A stretch of 11,628 nt of DNA from Sphingobacteriaceae bacterium (GTDB lineage Bacteria > Bacteroidota > Bacteroidia > B-17B0 > Aurantibacillaceae): contig JAHEYE010000088.1 in the NCBI GenBank assembly GCA_023251695.1, positions 1 to 11,628 on the forward strand. The letters are read 5' to 3'. Shown in pieces: positions 6,479 to 11,628 of the stretch. The translations under genes were made by a program, and so were the position numbers. Numbering within the stretch: the first letter of the stretch is position 1; each line of letters begins with the position of its first letter. The notes below the pieces were generated by a model. It was not told the origin of the DNA. It did not search any database and was given only the letters and a program-made list of their open reading frames with translations.

Positions 6479-8816
6479 CATCCACTTGTTCCAAATCATT
6501 TTTCCAGGTATTAAAGATGCTTTCCAGTTTTTCTTTTTGTTGGCTGAGAGGTTGAGAAGCAATTTCAGTTAAGGTATTGCTGAATTGTTTGTATTTGAAT
6601 TTTTTTCCGGTTGGTCCGCCAAATTGGTCAGAGTAACCATCGGTGAGTAAATATAAAATGTCGCCTTTGTTATAGTTTACAGTCTGTAAAGTAAACGAAT
6701 CTTGTTTTTCACCTTGTCCCACCGGCATTTTATCGTAGCCTAATTCGTTTAATTGTTTATTGTCAAATAATAAAACGCGGTTGTTGGCCGAAGAGTAGGT
6801 GATGGTTACATTGACATCCCCCTGTCCACCTGAGGCGGACTGTCCCCCTTCAAAGGGGGAATGTTCGAAACAAACTAAAGTTCCATCAAAACCATCTTTT
6901 TGTTCTTCTTTCGATATACTTTCAATTAATTTTTTCCTTACGAAATTTAAAATTTCATGCGGCTCATAAATCCCTTTTTCATTAATAGCTTCACTTAAAT
7001 AACCGATGTTCAGCAAACTCATAAATGCACCGGGAACTCCATGCCCTGTACTATCACACACAGCGAGGTAGAACAATTCCTTGTTTCTGGTTTCTTGTTT
7101 AGGATTTGAACTAGAAACAAGAAACCCGGAACCAGAAACTTCCGTCGCCCAATAAAAATCACCGCTCACAATATCTTTCGGTTTAAATAAAACAAAGTGC
7201 TCTTTTAAATTCGATTTCAGCAAATCTTCATGCGCCAATAAAGTGTATTGAATCCGTTTCGCGTAATTAATAGAATCTACAATGGCTTTTTGTTTTTCTT
7301 CTATGATTATTTTCTGCTTCGTAATTTCTTTATTGGCAGATTGTTTATGTTTAAACGCGCGGAAAGAAATGAAGGCAATGATTAACATCAGTACAAATCC
7401 AAACACACCACCGTAAGTAAATAAACGCTGCTTGGCAATTTCCGCTTCATGTTTGTTCTGTTGGATCAGCCTGATATTAGCTTGCGCAATGCTATCAGCA
7501 ACAAGTTTTTTATCGTACTCCGATTTAAATTGTTGTTTCAAGACCCCTTTTTTATTCTCAATTCTATTTAGACTGTCCCTCATTTTTATGTATTGCTCAT
7601 ACATTTCAAGCGAGGGGCCAATCTTCGATTGTTTTTTATATATTTTGTAAAGTAAGAAAGAGGGGTCTCTGATCAATACGGGAAAACCGAAGTTTTTTGC
7701 AATCCCTAAAGCTTCTTTAGCATAACTTTCAGCTTTAGGAATATTATTTTTTGTAAAATAAACGTCGGCTATTAAAGAATAAGCCTGAGTTAAAGAATAA
7801 TTATTTTCGTTACCGGTAAAACATTCAACGCTTTTGTTCAAAAGAATCAGGGCACTGTCGCTTTGTCCCGCTTTATTGTAAACGGCAGCTAGAAATATGC
7901 AGGAGTTACCAACGCCAACTTTATCACCAATGCTTTCCCTTATGCCTTTTGCTTCATAATAATGCTTGAGGGCGGTTTCCGATTCGCCGGTGTCTTCATA
8001 AACTTCACCAATATTATTAAGCGTTAATGCACAGGATTGTTTTTCTCCGATGTAATCGAATAATTTTTTTGCTCTTTTGTAATTCTCTAAGGCTTTAGTG
8101 TAATCATCCTGATTCTGATAGATTCTTCCAAGATTGTTTAAGGTTATAGCAATGTAGCGGTTGTCGCTTTTGGCCTCAAATATTTTCAAGGCTTTCGAAT
8201 AACAATTTACCGCCGAAGTTAAGTCCCCCTGATCTTTGTATATCGACCCGAGATTATTATATGAAATAGCAACGCCTTGTCGGTCGTGATTCTGCTCTTT
8301 TAAACTTAAAGATTTCAAGTGATAACTGATGGCTTTGTCAATGTCGCCTTGTTTTTTATAAATGTTGGCAAGATTATTTGTGGTGGCCGACAATCCGGTT
8401 AAATCATTAAGGCGGCTTTGTATTTTGTATATGTCTTCATAAATAGCCAGGGCCTTTTTCGAATCATTTTTTAATGTGGAATACAGATACGCGATATTAT
8501 TGAGCGCATAGGTCTTATAAATAAGAAAAGCTTTTACATCTCCTCCCTTTTCTGCCATTTTCAAGGCGAGGTTATTATAACGGGGCCAGATATTTTCGTC
8601 GCCAAGAGTGTTAGATAAAAAAATAACCTGACGGAGTCTTATTGAATCGTGTGCCGCTTTGTGGTAAAGCGGGAGAATAGAATCAAATAAATATTTATCC
8701 TGAACAGAAAGCTTTTTTTCATCTATGCTGTCAAGTAAAAACCAAGCCTTTCCTTTTTGCTGCGAAAAAACAAAGGAATTGCAAAGAATAAAAATTATAA
8801 GAAAACACTTTTTCAA
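6450..8816 (-). CDS. TPR-transmembrane-SpoIIE (PP2C-type) signalling phosphatase, TTG start
   Basis: This 788-aa membrane protein is predicted to dephosphorylate a serine/threonine-phosphorylated partner, in this family often an anti-sigma-factor antagonist. Residues 1-18 are a signal peptide (KKCFLIIFILCNSFVFS). Residues about 85-400 hold about seven TPR repeats with a period near 40 (recurring LNNLGxIY and ALxxYxxA), probably periplasmic. A transmembrane helix lies near 465-485 (GGVFGFVLMLIIAFISF), then a short coiled coil, then the cytoplasmic SpoIIE domain at about 540-788. The acidic metal-binding motifs are present: GDFYW, CDSTGHGVPGAF, TDGYSD and the terminal DDVCVIGI, so it should be active. 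The start is TTG (minus strand of 8814-8816), directly preceded by an in-frame TGA, and no in-frame ATG occurs until well past the signal peptide. Two repeat-derived insertions lie in the catalytic domain, near residues 560-580 and 650-665. Its partner is not encoded in the window. Confidence 0.9.
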   Translation of the reverse strand: MKKCFLIIFILCNSFVFSQQKGKAWFLLDSIDEKKLSVQDKYLFDSILPLYHKAAHDSIRLRQVIFLSNTLGDENIWPRYNNLALKMAEKGGDVKAFLIYKTYALNNIAYLYSTLKNDSKKALAIYEDIYKIQSRLNDLTGLSATTNNLANIYKKQGDIDKAISYHLKSLSLKEQNHDRQGVAISYNNLGSIYKDQGDLTSAVNCYSKALKIFEAKSDNRYIAITLNNLGRIYQNQDDYTKALENYKRAKKLFDYIGEKQSCALTLNNIGEVYEDTGESETALKHYYEAKGIRESIGDKVGVGNSCIFLAAVYNKAGQSDSALILLNKSVECFTGNENNYSLTQAYSLIADVYFTKNNIPKAESYAKEALGIAKNFGFPVLIRDPSFLLYKIYKKQSKIGPSLEMYEQYIKMRDSLNRIENKKGVLKQQFKSEYDKKLVADSIAQANIRLIQQNKHEAEIAKQRLFTYGGVFGFVLMLIIAFISFRAFKHKQSANKEITKQKIIIEEKQKAIVDSINYAKRIQYTLLAHEDLLKSNLKEHFVLFKPKDIVSGDFYWATEVSGSGFLVSSSNPKQETRNKELFYLAVCDSTGHGVPGAFMSLLNIGYLSEAINEKGIYEPHEILNFVRKKLIESISKEEQKDGFDGTLVCFEHSPFEGGQSASGGQGDVNVTITYSSANNRVLLFDNKQLNELGYDKMPVGQGEKQDSFTLQTVNYNKGDILYLLTDGYSDQFGGPTGKKFKYKQFSNTLTEIASQPLSQQKEKLESIFNTWKNDLEQVDDVCVIGIRL
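6817..6860. repeat. In-frame palindromic repeat insertion in the SpoIIE domain (first)
   Basis: The element is made of two palindromes. TCCCCCTT at 6843-6850 pairs with AAGGGGGA at 6853-6860 around a 2-base loop. GTCCACCT at 6824-6831... pairs, with one mismatch, with AGGCGGAC ending at 6840. It is much richer in G and C than its surroundings. It encodes SPFEGGQSASGGQGD, placed between the conserved GTLVCFE and TITYSSANNR segments of the phosphatase domain, which in relatives are joined by a short turn. The frame stays open. Similar C-rich and CCGCCTCAGGCGG-like repeats recur in Bacteroidota genomes, as far as I recall; I could not search for this. Confidence 0.8.
7083..7139. repeat. In-frame inverted-repeat insertion in the SpoIIE domain (second)
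   Basis: The left arm at 7083-7100 (GTTTCTGGTTTCTTGTTT) pairs with a right arm at 7115-7139 that is complementary except for a 6-base bulge (about 7126-7131). The inner loop is 7101-7114. The coding strand gives roughly SGSGFLVSSSNPKQETRNKE between GDFYWATE and LFYLAVCDSTGHG. In SpoIIE relatives the two motifs are usually separated by only a few residues, so about 20 residues look inserted. The reading frame is intact. Confidence 0.8.
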
Positions 8817-8829
8817 TCAGAGGGTAAAT

Positions 8830-8861
8830 ATAAAAAAAACGGATTCAAATAGAACCCGTTT
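8830..8861 (-). terminator. Intrinsic terminator after lpdA
   Basis: Read on the minus strand, a stem AAACGGGTTC / GAATCCGTTT with a 5-base loop (TATTT) is followed directly by a run of Ts (complement of A8832-8839). The only non-Watson-Crick position is a G-U pair. It begins about 24 bp after the lpdA stop codon, and its T run ends only 15 bp before the TTG of the next gene. It should end lpdA transcription, leaving almost no room for a separate promoter for the SpoIIE gene. Confidence 0.85.
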
Positions 8862-8884
8862 CAGAATTATGTTTATGAATTAAA

Positions 8885-10273
8885 TTAAATGTGGATAACC
8901 TCACCGTAAGCCGCCGCCGCCGCTTCCATAATAGCCTCGCTCATGGTTGGGTGAGGGTGTATTGTTTTAATCAACTCGTGACCGGTTGTTTCTAATTTAC
9001 GGATGGCAACCGCTTCAGCGATCATTTCGGTAACATTAGAGCCGATAAAGTGCGCGCCGAGTAATTCGCCGTATTTAGCATCAAAAATTAATTTTACAAA
9101 GCCGTCAGGTGAACCTGCAGCTTTTGCTTTACCAGAAGCCATGAATGGAAATTTCCCGACTTTGAGAGTATATCCTGCTTCTTTTGCTTTTTTCTCAGTA
9201 AAACCAACCGATGCAATTTCAGGCTGACAATAAGTACAACCGGGAATGTTATTATAATCGATAGGGTCGACATGCATGCCTTTTATTTTTTCAACGCAGG
9301 TAATACCTTCAGCACTTGCAACGTGCGCCAGGGCTTGTCCGCCTACGCAATCACCGATGGCGTAATAACCGGCAACGTTTGTCGCATAAAATTTATCGGT
9401 AAGAATTTTTCCTTTATCGGTTTTAATTCCTGTTTCTTCCAATCCAATCCCTTCGATGTTTGATGCAATACCAACTGCTGATAAAACAACTTCTGCATCG
9501 AGAATTACCTCACCTATTTTGGATTTCACTTTCACTTTACATTCTGTTCCTTTGGTATCCACGCTTTCAACAGAAGCTTCAGTCATAACCGTGATTCCAA
9601 TTTTACGGAAGGATCTTTCTAAATTCTTTGATACTTCTTCGTCTTCAACAGGAACTAAATTTGGAAGAAATTCCACAACAGTCACTTTTGTTCCCATGGT
9701 TGCATAAAAATATGCGAACTCAACGCCAATGGCACCTGAACCAACCACTACCATTGTTTTTGGTAATTTTGGTAAGACCATTGCTTCGCGGTATCCGATT
9801 ATTTTTTTACCATCCTGAGGTAAATTTGGTAACTGACGCGAACGTGCGCCTGTTGCTATGACAATATGTTTTGCATCGTAAGTTGTAGTTTTTCCTTCGG
9901 CATCTTTCACATCCACTTTTTTACCGGGCTTTACTTTAGCCGTTCCCATGATGACATCAATTTTATTTTTCTTCATCAAAAACTGAATGCCTTTGCTCAT
10001 GCCATCAGCCACATCGCGGCTGCGTTTTATTACGGCGCTGAAATCCGCTTTAATATTATCGGCACTGATGCCGTAATCTTTCGCGTGATTCAAATATTCG
10101 AATACCTGGGCACTTTTTAATAAAGCTTTGGTTGGGATACAACCCCAGTTAAGGCAGATACCACCCAGATTTTCTTTTTCAATAACTGCAGTTTTAAAAC
10201 CTAATTGTGCAGCGCGGATAGCAGTCACATAACCGCCGGGACCGCTTCCTATAACAATGATATCGTAGCTCAT
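8885..10273 (-). CDS. lpdA: Dihydrolipoyl dehydrogenase (E3)
   Basis: This 462-aa flavoenzyme re-oxidises the dihydrolipoyl groups of 2-oxoacid dehydrogenase complexes or the glycine cleavage system, passing electrons through FAD to NAD+ in the cytoplasm. The length is normal for the family. The FAD-binding GSGPGG is at residues 9-14. The redox-active disulfide is C40/C45 in CLNWGC. The NAD-binding motif GSGAIGVEFAYF lies in the middle of the protein, a second FAD motif YAIGDCVGG follows, and the interface domain ends with HPHPTMSE, giving the catalytic His441-Glu446 pair. The ATG at 10271-10273 places the first beta strand (YDIIVIG) right after Met, as in relatives. It is probably a single-gene unit: tsaD lies 192 bp upstream and a strong terminator follows. 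No E1 or E2 genes are adjacent, so the complex it serves cannot be told from context. Confidence 0.97.
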   Translation of the reverse strand: MSYDIIVIGSGPGGYVTAIRAAQLGFKTAVIEKENLGGICLNWGCIPTKALLKSAQVFEYLNHAKDYGISADNIKADFSAVIKRSRDVADGMSKGIQFLMKKNKIDVIMGTAKVKPGKKVDVKDAEGKTTTYDAKHIVIATGARSRQLPNLPQDGKKIIGYREAMVLPKLPKTMVVVGSGAIGVEFAYFYATMGTKVTVVEFLPNLVPVEDEEVSKNLERSFRKIGITVMTEASVESVDTKGTECKVKVKSKIGEVILDAEVVLSAVGIASNIEGIGLEETGIKTDKGKILTDKFYATNVAGYYAIGDCVGGQALAHVASAEGITCVEKIKGMHVDPIDYNNIPGCTYCQPEIASVGFTEKKAKEAGYTLKVGKFPFMASGKAKAAGSPDGFVKLIFDAKYGELLGAHFIGSNVTEMIAEAVAIRKLETTGHELIKTIHPHPTMSEAIMEAAAAAYGEVIHI

Positions 10274-10374
10274 AATTGTAATTTACAGAATGCTAATTTA
10301 AGATTAATATTAATCGGAAGTGGAAAACTCCCTAATAAATTTGGCTTGAAATTCAAGGCATTAAAGGAGGGAAA

Positions 10375-10466
10375 ATGTAAAATGGATGATGGAGAATGTA
10401 AGTTGGAAAAAGGAAGTTGGAATTAATCACCTTTACCTATTCCATTATCCATATTACCTCTTACAT
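10375..10466. repeat. Long imperfect inverted repeat between tsaD and lpdA
   Basis: The left arm (from ATGTAAAATGGATGATGGA at 10375) resembles the reverse complement of 10435-10466 (ATGTAAGAGG, then TATGGATAATGGA). Shared blocks are ATGTAA, TGGAT.ATGGA and GTAA, with small insertions. The right arm touches the tsaD stop codon. The repeat fills much of the 192-bp gap at 10274-10465. It may be a degenerate repeat element or a weak transcription end. No T run follows on the minus strand, so it is not a classical terminator. I found no clear promoter box for lpdA in the remaining leader. Confidence 0.5.
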
Positions 10467-11521
10467 CATAATGGGTATCTCGCCTCGGGAACAACCGACA
10501 AATCGCAAAACTCTTTTTTCAGAAACTTGTAATAGCCGGTTATGGCAATCATAGCTGCATTATCAGTACAAAATTCAAATGGCGGAATAAATACTTCCCA
10601 ATTCAGTTTTCCGCCCGTTTCTTTTAATTGTTTACGTAATTCACTGTTCGCTGAAACCCCTCCGGCAACAGCAATTTGTTTTATACCATGAATTTTTGAT
10701 GCTTCAATCAGATTGCTTAACAAGACTTTCACCAAATGATTCTGGTAAGAAGCACAAATATCATACAAATTTTCTTCAATGAATTTTGGATTTTGTTTTA
10801 CATTATCGTGAATGAAATAAAGAAAAGAAGTCTTGATACCGCTGAAACTGTAATTCAGCTCAGGTACTTTTGATTTTGGAAAAGAAAATTTTTCCGCATT
10901 TCCTTTTTGTGCATATTTATCAATCAGCGGACCGCCGGGATAAGGCAATCCTAAAATTTTCGCGGCTTTGTCAAATGCTTCGCCAACGGCATCGTCAACC
11001 GTTTCTCCCAATAGTTCGAATTCTAAATGTGAATTAACTTTTACGATTTGGGTATGGCCGCCACTTACGGTTAAGCAGAGGAAGGGGAAGTTCGGAGTTA
11101 AGAGTTCGGAGTTCGGCCACTGTGTGCCAATTTTTTTCCCTCCCAACTCTATAAAATGTGCTAGAACGTGAGCCTGCATGTGATTCACTTCTATCAATGG
11201 AATATGCAATGCCATTGACAAAGATTTCGCAAAACTGGTTCCTACCAATAAACTTCCCATTAAACCCGGTCCGCGTGTAAAAGCAATGGCCGAAATTTGT
11301 GATAAATTAACACCGGCTTTTTTCAATGCGGCGTCCACTGTAGGGACAATGTTTTTCTGATGGTCTCGGCTGGCCAATTCAGGTATAACGCCACCGTATT
11401 GCTCGTGTATTGTTTGGCTCGCTGTAATATTCGATAATAAAACCTCGTTTTCCATTATAGCGCATGAGGTATCGTCGCAACTCGATTCAATTCCAAGTAT
11501 GTAAACTTTATCCCCCTTCAT
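10466..11521 (-). CDS. tsaD: tRNA N6-adenosine threonylcarbamoyltransferase TsaD
   Basis: This is the Kae1/Qri7-family subunit that transfers threonylcarbamoyl from threonylcarbamoyl-AMP to A37 of ANN-decoding tRNAs, making t6A with TsaB and TsaE, in the cytoplasm. Visible family motifs are LGIESSCDDTSCA at the N-terminus, GGVIPELASRDH, the metal-binding NHMQAH (His114 and His118), TVSGGHTQ, GEAFDKAAKILGLPYPGGP, SFSGIKTS, AVAGGVSANSELR and FCTDNAAMIA with the second metal-site Asp. It has 351 residues, longer than the usual roughly 335-340. The extra length sits at about residues 127-144 (GGKKIGTQWPNSELLTPN), between NHMQAH and FPFLCLTVSGGHTQ, and its second half is encoded by a short repeat (11090-11116). 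The ATG at 11519-11521 leaves five residues before the first strand. A divergent gene begins 30 bp upstream. The enzyme is very likely functional, since all motifs are intact. Confidence 0.97.
   Translation of the reverse strand: MKGDKVYILGIESSCDDTSCAIMENEVLLSNITASQTIHEQYGGVIPELASRDHQKNIVPTVDAALKKAGVNLSQISAIAFTRGPGLMGSLLVGTSFAKSLSMALHIPLIEVNHMQAHVLAHFIELGGKKIGTQWPNSELLTPNFPFLCLTVSGGHTQIVKVNSHLEFELLGETVDDAVGEAFDKAAKILGLPYPGGPLIDKYAQKGNAEKFSFPKSKVPELNYSFSGIKTSFLYFIHDNVKQNPKFIEENLYDICASYQNHLVKVLLSNLIEASKIHGIKQIAVAGGVSANSELRKQLKETGGKLNWEVFIPPFEFCTDNAAMIAITGYYKFLKKEFCDLSVVPEARYPL
11090..11116. repeat. In-frame short repeat insertion in tsaD
   Basis: The + strand contains GTTCGGAGTT, AAGAGTTCGGA and GTTCGG in tandem, i.e. 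repeats of a GAGTTCGGA core. The coding strand gives PNSELLTPN, in a loop of TsaD that is short in relatives. The frame is retained. I recall runs of (N)SEL(R/L)TPN in translated Bacteroidota sequence as a typical product of such repeats, but could not search for this. Confidence 0.65.
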
Positions 11522-11551
11522 GCGTCTAATTTTTATTAACTTTATAGGCTT

Positions 11552-11628
11552 ATGTCGCTCTGGCGCAAAATTACAAGAATATTGCTTAAAACGCTCAAGT
11601 ACGCCTTTGTTTTGGTGGTGCTTTTGTT
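11552..11628 (+). CDS. N-terminus of a membrane-anchored protein, possibly TamB-like (partial)
   Basis: An ATG at 11552-11554 opens a frame that runs to the end of the window (25 codons). An in-frame TAA at 11537-11539 excludes a longer start. The product begins MSLWRKITRILLKTLKYA and continues into a hydrophobic run (FVLVVLL), the usual look of a basic N-terminus followed by a single membrane anchor. In many Bacteroidota a TamB-type (DUF490) translocation/assembly protein is encoded divergently from tsaD and begins this way, so that is the best guess. It rests on gene order and a short N-terminus only, and another membrane protein is possible. The divergent gap of 30 bp means the promoters of the two genes must overlap each other or coding sequence. 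Confidence 0.6.
   Translation, partial: MSLWRKITRILLKTLKYAFVLVVLL

Noticed and set aside
6373..6555. A plus-strand 60-codon frame containing RQAQDRLP
   Set aside because: It is a translation of the REP-like tandem array running on into the antisense of the phosphatase gene; RQAQD is what I recall as the usual artefact of this repeat.
6450..8816. The SpoIIE gene as a pseudogene because of the TTG start and two insertions
   Set aside because: The frame is open throughout, the signal peptide begins at the TTG, and all metal-binding motifs are present.
10205..10426. A plus-strand 73-codon frame across the lpdA start and the intergenic gap
   Set aside because: Its first third is antisense to lpdA and the rest is low-complexity repeat-like sequence (KCKMDDGECKLEKG); no protein-like feature.
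1..11628. A new defence, mobile or biosynthetic system
   Set aside because: The genes are housekeeping enzymes, a signalling phosphatase and two T9SS cargo proteins; no nuclease, transposase, phage, toxin-antitoxin or cluster logic is visible.

Overview
The window looks like ordinary chromosome of a member of the Bacteroidota. The evidence is two secreted proteins with type IX secretion (T9SS) type A C-terminal sorting domains, the A/T-rich gene leaders without Shine-Dalgarno sequences, and the family-level look of the housekeeping proteins. The genus cannot be told from this sequence. There are no RNA genes, CRISPR arrays, transposases or phage genes, and I see no new multi-gene system. What stands out is an unusual load of short palindromic or repeated sequences, several of them inside reading frames that stay open.

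Layout, left to right. Positions 1-174 (+) are the 3' end of an unidentified membrane protein. It converges on a block of five minus-strand genes, transcribed from right to left in the order tsaD, lpdA, TPR/SpoIIE phosphatase, 1598-aa adhesin-like protein, 400-aa T9SS protein. At 178-1380 is the 400-aa secreted protein, and 17 bp upstream of it is the giant secreted protein (1398-6194). These two share an NGSFE-type beta-sandwich module and probably form an operon. Positions 6195-6449 hold a tandem repeat array that duplicates the 3' end of the next gene. At 6450-8816 is a TPR-transmembrane-SpoIIE (PP2C) phosphatase that starts with TTG. A good intrinsic terminator (8830-8861) separates it from lpdA, dihydrolipoyl dehydrogenase (8885-10273). 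After a 192-bp spacer containing an imperfect inverted repeat comes tsaD (10466-11521). The first 25 codons of a divergent membrane-anchored protein, possibly TamB-like, begin 30 bp away (11552, +).

How the genes relate: the two T9SS cargo proteins are probably displayed or released at the cell surface together. The TPR/SpoIIE protein is a membrane signalling phosphatase whose partner is not in the window. LpdA (E3 of 2-oxoacid dehydrogenases) and TsaD (tRNA t6A synthesis) are housekeeping enzymes with no evident functional link to the rest.

The main point for a second look: in-frame repeat-derived insertions are seen in the SpoIIE catalytic domain (two) and in TsaD (one). A perfect 17-bp inverted repeat lies in the signal-peptide coding region of the 400-aa protein. 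The 3' end of the SpoIIE gene is tandemly copied downstream together with a REP-like sequence. Together these suggest a genome in which mobile or amplifying short repeats land in genes and are tolerated as surface-loop peptides, comparable in principle to the Rickettsia palindromic elements.
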